This document shows, piece after piece, positions 1 through 6,461 of a DNA stretch of 6,596 nucleotides (position 1 is the first letter of the stretch; the number at the start of each line of letters is the position of its first letter). The DNA comes from an uncultured bacterium. Lineage in GTDB: Bacteria; Bacteroidota; Bacteroidia; Chitinophagales; CAIOSU01. Where the stretch lies: positions 1 to 6,596 of the forward strand of contig CAIOSU010000103.1 in NCBI GenBank assembly GCA_903861055.1. The letters run 5' to 3'. Under the pieces are notes generated by a model. It made no database searches. It was not told the DNA's origin and was given only the letters and a program-made list of their open reading frames with translations. The translations under genes and the position numbers were made by a program.

Positions 1-16
1 CGGGGCCGCTCTTAAT

Positions 17-235
17 TTAAATAATCTGCTTGAAGCGATTGTGCAAGAAAAAAATCTGCAAATTTAACGACCACCTCGGCATATCATTATAGAAATCGTT
101 CAGATACGGATTGTTCTCAACGTCCTCGTAATGGGGTTTCCATTTAAAATTTTTAGCCAAAACTTCGGCCAATGTAGTTTTACCGGCACCTATGTTGCCA
201 GCAATAGCGATATGTTTAATGTTCCTTTCTTCCAA
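17..235 (-). CDS. Deoxynucleoside kinase, truncated (N-terminal 72 residues)
   Basis: Enzymes of this family phosphorylate deoxynucleosides with ATP in the cytoplasm (nucleotide salvage). Visible: the P-loop GNIGAGKTT at residues 13-21 after a short beta strand, then the EDVENNPYLNDFY segment (37-49) that carries the usual catalytic acid, then WSLNLQIFFLHNRFKQ, also typical. The family is about 200 residues long; this frame stops at TAA (19-17) after 72, so the DR(S/T) motif, the LID and the C-terminal helices are missing. The frame past the stop reads I-K-S-G-P, which resembles the E-I-R-E-S-G expected there, so the stop may be a GAA-to-TAA change or an error at a contig end. The start is also odd: an in-frame TAA (241-239) lies just upstream, leaving TTG (235-233) as the only usual start, while the family start M-K-H-I-A-I-A matches ATT-AAA-CAT from 220. 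It lies 47 nt after trpS. The family call is firm; whether the gene works is doubtful. Confidence 0.72.
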   Translation of the reverse strand: MEERNIKHIAIAGNIGAGKTTLAEVLAKNFKWKPHYEDVENNPYLNDFYNDMPRWSLNLQIFFLHNRFKQII

Positions 236-282
236 AACTTAGGGGTGGTTTGCGAGGCCTAATATAAATGAATAATGGCTAA

Positions 283-1281
283 CTAGAAAAATCTTTTAAT
301 ACCAATTGCCTCTCTAACCTCTTTAATTGTTTGTGAGCCACTGGCACGGGCCTTTTCGGCACCTAGTTTTACGGTACGAGATATTAATGCGTCATCTTTA
401 CTTATCTCAAGCATACGCGCTCTGATGGGCGCGGTAAAGGCTACCACATCTTCAGCCAATTGCTTTTTCAAATCGCCGTAGCGGATACTGCCACCTGCGT
501 ATTGGTCTAAAAAGAATTGCACTGTATCGGGGCTGCTCACTGCCTTCATTACCGCAATCAAATTAGCAACCGGCTCGGTAAGCGGCTGGTTGGTGCCAGT
601 GGGGCCAGCATCGGTTACGGCGCGCATTACTTTCTTGCGGATGCTATCGGGGTCTTCGCCTAAATAAATAGCATTCTTTCCTCCTTCCGATTTGCCCATT
701 TTGCCCGTGCCGTCCAACCCAGGAATTTTCACCAAGTCTTCGCCAAAATTAAAGCCCTGTGGTTCCGGAAAAATCTCACAGTTGTACTGAAAGTTGAAAC
801 GATTGGCAAAGTTGCGACTCATTTCTAAGTGTTGTTCTTGGTCTTTACCCACTGGCACTTTGGTGGCCTTGTGTAGGATAATGTCTGCAGTCATCAACAC
901 TGGGTAAGTAAGCAGGCCAGCATTCAGGTTATCTTGTTGTTTCGATGCTTTTTCTTTATAGGTAACGGTACGCTCTAGCTCACCAATGCCCGCCAGCATG
1001 TTTAAAATCAAATACAGCTCGGGTATTTCGGGCTGGTCGCTTTGTACATAAAGGGTAGCCTTCTCAGGGTCGAGACCGCAAGCTAAAAAGGTAACCAACA
1101 CCTCGCGCACATTTGCATGCAAATCGGCTGGGTTTGGATGCGTGGTAAGGCTATGATAATCAGCTATAAAATAGAAGCAATCGGCTTGCTCTTGCAAGCG
1201 CACATAATTTCGGATGGCACCAAAATAGTTGCCCAAATGTATCTGCCCCGTTGGGCGAACGCCACTTACAACTCTTTCCAT
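283..1281 (-). CDS. trpS: Tryptophanyl-tRNA synthetase (TrpRS)
   Basis: A class Ic aminoacyl-tRNA synthetase of 332 residues, the normal length for bacterial TrpRS; it charges tRNA-Trp in the cytoplasm using ATP. Visible: VRPTGQIHLGNYFGA (residues 8-22) with the HIGH-type signature HLGN (15-18); the Trp/adenylate pocket region from T131-A-D-I with VPVGKDQEQHLEMSR (142-155); and the KMSKS loop as KMGKS (194-198) after GLDGTG. The C-terminal helical part ends in KEVREAIGIKRFF. The frame is open upstream to 1368, but the extra 29 residues are mostly translation of a heptamer DNA repeat (they contain MDY twice), so the ATG at 1281 immediately before RVVSGVRPTG is chosen. No Shine-Dalgarno is seen; a TACCTTTG element ends 4 bp before the ATG. 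The stop is TAG (285-283). The kinase gene follows on the same strand. Confidence 0.96.
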   Translation of the reverse strand: MERVVSGVRPTGQIHLGNYFGAIRNYVRLQEQADCFYFIADYHSLTTHPNPADLHANVREVLVTFLACGLDPEKATLYVQSDQPEIPELYLILNMLAGIGELERTVTYKEKASKQQDNLNAGLLTYPVLMTADIILHKATKVPVGKDQEQHLEMSRNFANRFNFQYNCEIFPEPQGFNFGEDLVKIPGLDGTGKMGKSEGGKNAIYLGEDPDSIRKKVMRAVTDAGPTGTNQPLTEPVANLIAVMKAVSSPDTVQFFLDQYAGGSIRYGDLKKQLAEDVVAFTAPIRARMLEISKDDALISRTVKLGAEKARASGSQTIKEVREAIGIKRFF

Positions 1282-1285
1282 GCGG

Positions 1286-1293
1286 CAAAGGTA
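1286..1293 (-). promoter_or_regulatory. Candidate Bacteroidota -7 promoter element for trpS
   Basis: Read on the minus strand this is TACCTTTG, an exact match to the TAnnTTTG -7 consensus of Bacteroidota primary-sigma promoters. It ends only 4 bp before the trpS ATG, so a transcript from it would have almost no leader. No TTTG is visible at the expected -33 distance, where heptamer repeat units lie instead. The match is exact but short and chance is possible. Confidence 0.35.
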
Positions 1294-1299
1294 ATGTTT

Positions 1300-1412
1300 A
1301 TAGTCCATGGTCGATAGTCGATAGTCCATGGAATTTTTGAAAAAATCATGTCGAAAACCAATAGCCAATCAACCCTATTTACAATCGACTATGGACCATG
1401 AACTATTGACTA
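1300..1412. repeat. Degenerate 7-bp repeat in inverted arrangement
   Basis: On the plus strand four 7-bp units follow one another: TAGTCCA (1301-1307), TGGTCGA (1308-1314), TAGTCGA (1315-1321) and TAGTCCA (1322-1328). After a 56-bp AT-rich middle the same family returns in the opposite sense: TCGACTA (1385-1391), TGGACCA (1392-1398), TGAACTA (1399-1405), TTGACTA (1406-1412). The two blocks pair: 1300-1322 against 1384-1406 gives 21 matches in 23, so a long hairpin with a loop of about 60 nt can form. The right end of the repeat is the TAG stop codon of the glycosidase gene (1412-1410), and the left end lies about 20 bp from the trpS start. It fills nearly all of the spacer. Origin and function are unknown; it is not a CRISPR array, because the units are directly joined. 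Confidence 0.8.
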
Positions 1413-2840
1413 CTTAAGAAATTCTTTAAACCAAAGGCCACTGTCTTTCATGGTGCGCTTTTGGGTCTCAAAGTCGACGTGCACTAAGCCGAAACGTGGT
1501 TTATAGCCTTCTGCCCACTCAAAGTTGTCCATCAATGTCCAACAGAAGTAGCCTTGAATATTTACACCTTCCTGCTTGGCTTTCAATACTTGCGCTAAGT
1601 ACTTTTTATAGAAATCAACTCGCTTGGCATCATGCACGCTGTTTCCTTCAACCGTATCAGGGAATGCTGCACCGTTTTCGGTAACGATAATTTTATCGAT
1701 TCCAGGGTAAGCAGCAAATTGTTTCAGCACTTGATGAATACCTTCAGGGTAAACCTCCCAGCCCATATCGGTAATATCCTCGGGTCCAACTAGGTTTTTA
1801 GGCTTTACTTGGTTTGCCCAAAGAATAGGTGGCCACAGGCTATGCTTCACCATAATGCGGGTATAGTTTTGTATGCCGATAAAATCAAAATTGGCAACCA
1901 GTTTCTCCTCATCACCAGGTTGCACATACTTGTAAATGTTCTCCAAAAGCTTCCAATCATTTACGGGATAGCCTTTGCCCACTGCAGGTTCAATAAACAA
2001 TCTGTTTACCAACGAATCCATTTTAGCAGCTGCCTTAACGTGTTTATCGGCATTGGTTTTAGGCATAACAGCCGAACAAGAGAAGGTAGAACCCACATTG
2101 CTGCCACTTACATTAGAGCGGATAACCCTTGCGCCCTCTGCTTGCGCCATAGCAGCGTGGTGCGTAGCGGCATAAAACTTCTTAAAGTTTCGGTAGCCTG
2201 GGGCGTGTATACCCATAAGATAACCAACCGCCACAAACGCCATTGGCTCGTTAAGCACCATCCAGTTTTTTACCTTATCGCCATAGGCTTTGCTTATTAC
2301 ATCTACATAGTCGTTAAACCAGCCAATACAGTCGCGGTTAGCCCAGCCGCCTTTATCTTGCAAGGCTTGCGGCAAATCCCAATGGTAGCAAGTTATCCAA
2401 GGCTCAAGACCCAGCTCTAGCGTTCGATCAATTACTTTATGGTAAAAATCGATGCCTTTTTGGTTAACGGCACCAGTGCCTTCGGGCATTATACGCGACC
2501 ACGAGATACTAAAGCGGTTCACGTTCATGTTCATTGCCTTAATAAGAGCAATGTCATCATAGTAGCGGTGGTAGAAATCGGCCGACACGTCGCCGTTTTC
2601 GCCAGTCTTAATATTCTTTTTCTGGTGGCTAAAGGTATCCCAAATAGATAAGCCCCTGCCATCCTCTTGGTAAGCACCTTCAATTTGATAGGCCGCAGTG
2701 GCCACACCCCACTTAAAGTTGGGGCCAAAATCGGCTTTAGTAAACGAGGGGTCTAAAAAAAAGCTGTAGGCTTGGTTAGGTATCAACAGGCTGCCGGTGG
2801 TGCCTAGGGCAGCCAATTTCATCATGTCTCTGCGGTTCAT
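1410..2840 (-). CDS. Glycoside hydrolase family 1 beta-glucosidase, Tat-exported
   Basis: A complete 476-residue GH1 enzyme, a retaining (beta/alpha)8 barrel that removes glucose or a related sugar from beta-linked glycosides. Visible: FKWGVATAAYQIEGA (42-56) with the glycone-binding Gln52; CYHWDLPQAL (151-160) with His153-Trp154; acid/base Glu198 in LNEP (196-199); IQNYTR (323-328); nucleophile Glu388 in VTENG (386-390); and CWTLMDNFEWAEGY (433-446), which contacts the sugar. All catalytic residues are present. The N-terminus, MNRRDMMK followed by a hydrophobic run (about 9-20) and a Ser/Tyr-rich stretch before residue 30, looks like a Tat signal, so a periplasmic or surface site is likely, unlike the many cytosolic GH1 enzymes. 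The exact substrate (cellobiose, other beta-glucosides, galactosides) cannot be read from sequence. It has its own 155-bp upstream spacer after the lolA terminator, with no clear promoter. Its stop codon TAG lies inside the heptamer repeat. Confidence 0.93.
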   Translation of the reverse strand: MNRRDMMKLAALGTTGSLLIPNQAYSFFLDPSFTKADFGPNFKWGVATAAYQIEGAYQEDGRGLSIWDTFSHQKKNIKTGENGDVSADFYHRYYDDIALIKAMNMNVNRFSISWSRIMPEGTGAVNQKGIDFYHKVIDRTLELGLEPWITCYHWDLPQALQDKGGWANRDCIGWFNDYVDVISKAYGDKVKNWMVLNEPMAFVAVGYLMGIHAPGYRNFKKFYAATHHAAMAQAEGARVIRSNVSGSNVGSTFSCSAVMPKTNADKHVKAAAKMDSLVNRLFIEPAVGKGYPVNDWKLLENIYKYVQPGDEEKLVANFDFIGIQNYTRIMVKHSLWPPILWANQVKPKNLVGPEDITDMGWEVYPEGIHQVLKQFAAYPGIDKIIVTENGAAFPDTVEGNSVHDAKRVDFYKKYLAQVLKAKQEGVNIQGYFCWTLMDNFEWAEGYKPRFGLVHVDFETQKRTMKDSGLWFKEFLK

Positions 2841-2941
2841 ATGGCGGTTTGCTTTGAGCCGATTAAGATAATGAGAATATTGGGAATGATGGCAAAGTTC
2901 TCACTTGAATTATGCTTTAGTAATTCGCAAAATGGGAGAGC

Positions 2942-2976
2942 CTTAAACAACAATAGCCCCAATACTGGGGCTATTG
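2942..2976 (-). terminator. Rho-independent terminator after the ftsK-lolA unit
   Basis: CAATAGCCCC (2951-2960) and GGGGCTATTG (2967-2976) form a perfect 10-bp stem with a 6-nt loop. In minus-strand transcription the stem is followed by a T-rich tail (TTGTTGTTT, 2950-2942). It begins 19 bp after the lolA stop codon and separates that unit from the glycosidase gene. The tail is interrupted by G, so strength is uncertain. On the plus strand no T run follows the stem. Confidence 0.75.
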
Positions 2977-2995
2977 CGGTTATGAGTAGTTACTA

Positions 2996-3673
2996 TTATT
3001 TATCGTTAGTCAAGTCTTCAATGTTGTATCCAGGATATTGGGCTGGTACAAAACCAAATTTACTTTCTTCAATCTTAACATTCGGGTTAAAGGTTACAAT
3101 CTGCCAGTTGTACTCTACCCCATCTTTACCAACAATGCGCGCCTTACGGATAACGTTTTCGGCATCGATAAGCAAATAAATATTGCTGTACGGAGAGTTT
3201 TTGGCATCAACTGGTATCAACTTTACGCGGGTAAGTTGCTTGCCATTCAAAGCCTCAGTGCCATCTAGCATGTAGTAATAGTTGTTTTTATAAATGGTAA
3301 ACAACTGGCTTGGGCTCTCAATGTTGTTCGCGTCGGGTTCGTAAAACGAAATCTGTACTTCCTTCTCGCCTTTCAATATCATCCAGCGCTTTACGTTGTC
3401 GCAAATAATTTCGATATCGCCAGTGTTAACGCGGTATTTTTGACCCTTCAGCCAAACATTGCCATTCATACTCTCCGTTAAATCATCAACCTTACTTACA
3501 ATACTCAGCTTGAACGTTACTTCTAGCGAGGTGTAAGATTGGTATTTGGCACTTACCTTATCCAATAATGTTTTGGCAGCCGGGTCATTCGCAATTTTCC
3601 TATCTACTGGTTTCTGGGCAAATGCGCTTACTGACACCAACATTACCAGACAAAGGGTTTGTAAAAATTTCAT
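2996..3673 (-). CDS. lolA: LolA-family outer-membrane lipoprotein carrier protein
   Basis: LolA-type proteins are periplasmic chaperones that take lipoproteins released by the LolCDE transporter and carry them to the outer membrane. The 225-residue product starts with a Sec signal (Lys2, hydrophobic core about 4-16, likely cleavage at SAFA-QK after residue 19). The mature part fits the half-barrel LolA/LolB fold: a helix with DPAAKTLLDKVSAKYQSYTSLEVTF (30-54), then alternating strands including GNVWLKGQKYRV (71-82), SQLFTIY (122-128) and a long C-terminal beta region ending near FNPNVKIEESKFGF. There is no lipobox, so it is a soluble carrier rather than LolB. The ATG at 3673 is 15 nt after the ftsK stop, with no Shine-Dalgarno. 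The ftsK-lolA order is, from memory, common in Bacteroidota. The family call is good; lipoprotein transfer itself is inferred from homology. Confidence 0.85.
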   Translation of the reverse strand: MKFLQTLCLVMLVSVSAFAQKPVDRKIANDPAAKTLLDKVSAKYQSYTSLEVTFKLSIVSKVDDLTESMNGNVWLKGQKYRVNTGDIEIICDNVKRWMILKGEKEVQISFYEPDANNIESPSQLFTIYKNNYYYMLDGTEALNGKQLTRVKLIPVDAKNSPYSNIYLLIDAENVIRKARIVGKDGVEYNWQIVTFNPNVKIEESKFGFVPAQYPGYNIEDLTNDK

Positions 3674-3688
3674 GATTTACAACGTTTA

Positions 3689-6223
3689 CTATTGATTGTT
3701 CAAAAACTGTTCCAATTGATACAAATCGGGGTATAATACTTCTCTAGCCTTACTACCTTGGCTCGGGCCAACTATTCCGGCCTGCTCCAATTGATCCATA
3801 ACCCTTCCCGCACGGTTATACCCAAGTTTCAAGCGACGCTGCAACAACGAGGTAGAACCTTGCTGTGTTTGCACCAATATTCGTGCCGCATCTTCAAAGT
3901 ACGAGTCGCGTTCGCCAATATCAAGGCTGGCTCCCCCTTCTTCCTTTTCATCCACATACTCCGGCAACCTAAATGCCTCCGAATAGCCACGCTGCTGTCC
4001 TATGAATTTGCAAATATCTTCTACTTCTGGCGTATCTACAAATCCGCATTGCAAGCGTATCATTTCGCCACCTTCCGATAGTAGCATGTCACCACGGCCT
4101 ATCAACTGGTCGGCTCCTCCCCCATCCAAAATGGTACGAGAGTCGATTTTGGAAGTTACCTTAAACGCCACACGTGCCGGGAAGTTAGCTTTGATAGTAC
4201 CTGTAATAATGTTAACCGAAGGGCGCTGCGTTGCAATAATCAAATGTATACCAATGGCGCGAGCCAACTGCGCCAAACGGGCAATGGGTGTTTCTACCTC
4301 TTTTCCGGCGGTCATCATTAAATCGGCAAACTCATCCACTACCAGCACTATGTATGGCAAAAACTGATGGCCTTTGTTCGGGTTTAAGCGGCGAGCTACA
4401 AACTTAGCGTTGTATTCCTTAATGTTGCGCACTTGGGCCTCTTTAAGCAAATCGTAGCGATTGTCCATTTCAATACATAGGGCATTGAGGGTATGGATAA
4501 CCTTCTTGGTATCGGTAATAATGGCCTCTTCCTCACCAGGCAATTTGGCCAAGTAATGCTTCTCAATCATTGCATATAAGGTCAATTCTACCTTTTTAGG
4601 GTCGACCAATACAAACTTTAGTTGAGAAGGGTGTTTTTTGTATAGCAACGAAACCAAAATGGCGTTCAAGCCTACTGATTTACCTTGGCCGGTAGCACCC
4701 GCCATGAGCAAGTGAGGCATTTTAGCCAAATCAGTGGTAAAAATTTCGTTGGCAATTGTTTTACCTATAACTATAGGCAGCTCGGCCTTACTGTTCTGAA
4801 ACTTCTCCGAGGCAATGAGTGAGTGCATACTCACTACTTCCTTCTTCACATTTGGCACTTCTATACCAATAGTGCCTTTACCCGGTATTGGGGCAATAAT
4901 ACGAATACCCAAAGCAGCCAAACTAAGTGCAATATCGTCCTCAAGGTTTTTAATTTTCGAGATACGCACGCCAGCGGCTGGTACAATTTCGTATAGCGTA
5001 ACTGTTGGACCAATGGTAGCCTTTATCTTCGATATCTCAATATTGTAGTTCTGCAGCGTTTCAACAATCTGATTCTTGTTTTTCTCCAGTTCTTCAGTAT
5101 CTACCAAAATCTTCTCACTGCCATGTATTCTCAGTAAATCCAAAGGCGGAAATTGAAAATCCCTCAAATCCAAAGTTGGGTCGTATTCGCCCAAATCATT
5201 AAATATCTCCCCAGCCTCTTTTTCCACTATCCCTTCATTAACTTCCAGCGCAAGGTCTTCATAAGGTGCCACTATTTCATGGGGTGTTTCGGGTTGATTT
5301 ACTTCAAACGAAAGCCCCGGAACAGTGGTAATTGAGGCCGCAGTGGCCGCAACTGGTGTGATAATGTCAAAATCCAACGGGCCATCTTCCTCTTCCTCTT
5401 TGCCGTCAACCTCCCAAGGTAGGTCTATTTCGCCTTCGGTCATCTCTTCCTCAACGGCGTCAAGCTCATCGTTCTCGGTTTCAATTTTCTTGGTCCATTG
5501 TTTTACATCGGTATCATCATCCTCATACTGGAATCCAGGAACACGGTTCTTGTTATTGGCAGCATTGGCTTCTGCTACTTTATTAAATACTTTAGCGGGT
5601 ATAAGTTTGCCAGGATTATAGTTGAACTTGAATACCAAATATGCCAGCAAACCAAAACCTAATAATGCGGCAGTGCCCAGCATACCCATAAACTCCATCA
5701 ACCACTCGCTTACCGAACGACCAAAAGCACCGCCCCAGGGAAAACTCATCACCTGAAACACAAAAGCTAACGCTACCGAGAAGTATACTAAACAAAGAAA
5801 ACCGTATTTAAAAATACGACCCAACTGCAAAGGCAAACCAAAACCCCACTTTAGGCCAATAGAAACAAGTATGCCTACAATGGCCCACGAAGCAACCCCA
5901 AACAAGTTGTAATAAAACTGGTGCGACAGCACTGCGCCAAAGCGGCCGAGCATGTTATCCACCGTTACGTCGCTGTTCAGGATCATCCTCCACGAAAACT
6001 CCAGCACGCTGCTTTGGTCTTTCTCCCAGGTAAAAAGATACGAAAACATGGCAGCACCAATAAGCAGGCCCAAGAACATACTGGCCAATCCAAAGATGCG
6101 CGGCGTGCGCTCATCGGCCAGCATAGCGTTAATAGCGGAAGGCTTTGCCTTGGCAGCCGCTTCTTCACCATCGTTAGGCTCTTTGCCTTTGGTGCTCTTT
6201 TGATTTTTTTCTTTGACTGCCAT
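3689..6223 (-). CDS. ftsK: DNA translocase FtsK
   Basis: An ATP-driven DNA pump anchored at the division septum that moves chromosome ends apart and activates XerCD recombination at dif. The chosen product has 844 residues. Visible: a charged N-terminus; four membrane spans (about 42-65, 103-123, 138-160, 176-198); an acidic, low-complexity linker (about 232-285) with Pro/Ala-rich parts; the alpha domain (about 360-470); the RecA-like motor with Walker A GATGQGKS (509-516) and Walker B YIVLVVDE (624-631), followed by ARAIGIHLIIATQRPSVNIITG; and a C-terminal gamma winged helix (about 772-844, with TSLLQRRLKLGYNRAGRVMDQLE) that reads polar DNA signals. The frame is open to a TTG at 6262, but the ATG at 6223 fits better, since the 13 extra residues resemble nothing. 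The linker is short compared with E. coli FtsK, as is usual outside the gamma-proteobacteria. lolA follows after 15 nt. Confidence 0.97.
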   Translation of the reverse strand: MAVKEKNQKSTKGKEPNDGEEAAAKAKPSAINAMLADERTPRIFGLASMFLGLLIGAAMFSYLFTWEKDQSSVLEFSWRMILNSDVTVDNMLGRFGAVLSHQFYYNLFGVASWAIVGILVSIGLKWGFGLPLQLGRIFKYGFLCLVYFSVALAFVFQVMSFPWGGAFGRSVSEWLMEFMGMLGTAALLGFGLLAYLVFKFNYNPGKLIPAKVFNKVAEANAANNKNRVPGFQYEDDDTDVKQWTKKIETENDELDAVEEEMTEGEIDLPWEVDGKEEEEDGPLDFDIITPVAATAASITTVPGLSFEVNQPETPHEIVAPYEDLALEVNEGIVEKEAGEIFNDLGEYDPTLDLRDFQFPPLDLLRIHGSEKILVDTEELEKNKNQIVETLQNYNIEISKIKATIGPTVTLYEIVPAAGVRISKIKNLEDDIALSLAALGIRIIAPIPGKGTIGIEVPNVKKEVVSMHSLIASEKFQNSKAELPIVIGKTIANEIFTTDLAKMPHLLMAGATGQGKSVGLNAILVSLLYKKHPSQLKFVLVDPKKVELTLYAMIEKHYLAKLPGEEEAIITDTKKVIHTLNALCIEMDNRYDLLKEAQVRNIKEYNAKFVARRLNPNKGHQFLPYIVLVVDEFADLMMTAGKEVETPIARLAQLARAIGIHLIIATQRPSVNIITGTIKANFPARVAFKVTSKIDSRTILDGGGADQLIGRGDMLLSEGGEMIRLQCGFVDTPEVEDICKFIGQQRGYSEAFRLPEYVDEKEEGGASLDIGERDSYFEDAARILVQTQQGSTSLLQRRLKLGYNRAGRVMDQLEQAGIVGPSQGSKAREVLYPDLYQLEQFLNNQ

Positions 6224-6326
6224 AGGTGTATTAGTGCAAAGTGTAAAATTACGAAACGCCAATCACATTGAAGGGGTAATGCCAAACAGGCTATAAACAG
6301 GTGTAGTTTGTTGTGGACATTTTTTT

Positions 6327-6368
6327 TTGAAGTGCGATTTAAGATTTACGAGGTACGATTTGTGTTTA
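6327..6368. repeat. Second degenerate 7-bp repeat (ACGATTT family)
   Basis: The plus strand divides into 7-bp units: TTGAAGT (6327-6333), GCGATTT (6334-6340), AAGATTT (6341-6347), ACGAGGT (6348-6354), ACGATTT (6355-6361) and GTGTTTA (6362-6368). The core is about ACGATTT with drifted flanking units. Its sequence differs from the repeat at 1300-1412, but the period is the same. It lies directly after a poly-T run. The middle four units are clear; the outer two are weak. Confidence 0.55.
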
Positions 6369-6383
6369 GTTGTATATCATCCC

Positions 6384-6405
6384 GCCATGGCTAAAAAGCC
6401 ATGGC
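6384..6405. repeat. Perfect 9-bp inverted repeat (hairpin)
   Basis: GCCATGGCT (6384-6392) and AGCCATGGC (6397-6405) are exact reverse complements separated by AAAA. Each arm contains the palindrome GCCATGGC, so cruciform or arm-self-pairing forms are possible. No T run follows on either strand, so it is a poor intrinsic terminator. It sits at the edge of a group of inverted repeats and may be one end of an interspersed element. Confidence 0.75.
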
Positions 6406-6428
6406 AATTAACATTAGTGTCGTGTAAG

Positions 6429-6461
6429 CTCCTCCCCATTTTTCAGGGAGAGGTTGGGAGG
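6429..6461. repeat. Pyrimidine/purine inverted repeat
   Basis: A C/T-rich arm, CTCCTCCCC (6429-6437), is followed by two G/A-rich arms, GGGAGAGG (6446-6453) and GGGAGG (6456-6461). CCTCCC (6431-6436) pairs exactly with the outer GGGAGG, and the inner arm can compete for the same partner. I recall similar CTCCTCCCC...GGGAGGTTGGGAGG segments as dispersed intergenic repeats in Bacteroidota, but cannot verify that here. Confidence 0.5.

Noticed and set aside
738..747. KMGKS in place of KMSKS in TrpRS as a defect
   Set aside because: Both lysines and the final serine are kept, and I recall this variant in Bacteroidota TrpRS; it is not a sign of loss of function.
1282..1368. 29-residue N-terminal extension of TrpRS
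   Set aside because: The extension translates the heptamer repeat, and TrpRS proteins begin just before RVVSGVRPTG; ATG 1281 fits.
1301..1412. CRISPR-like array
   Set aside because: Units are 7 bp and contiguous, with no spacers and no cas genes nearby.
1809..2420. 203-codon open frame on the plus strand
   Set aside because: It lies wholly inside the GH1 gene, which has all its catalytic motifs; the product has no recognisable domain, and the frame is open only as a by-product of codon use on the other strand.
2893..2900. GAACTTTG on the minus strand as a -7 element for the glycosidase gene
   Set aside because: One mismatch to TAnnTTTG, and the nearest upstream TTTG is 27 bp away, longer than the usual spacing.
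6224..6262. TTG start giving FtsK 13 more residues
   Set aside because: The ATG at 6223 is followed by a normal charged N-terminus; the extension overlaps the likely promoter.
5921..6271. Plus-strand open frames of 83 and 116 codons over the start of ftsK
   Set aside because: They run antisense to the membrane-domain coding region, and their translations show no family features.
6240..6300. Promoter of ftsK
   Set aside because: Only imperfect -7-like motifs (TACACTTTG, TAATTTTA) and no -33 TTTG at a proper distance; too weak for its own entry.
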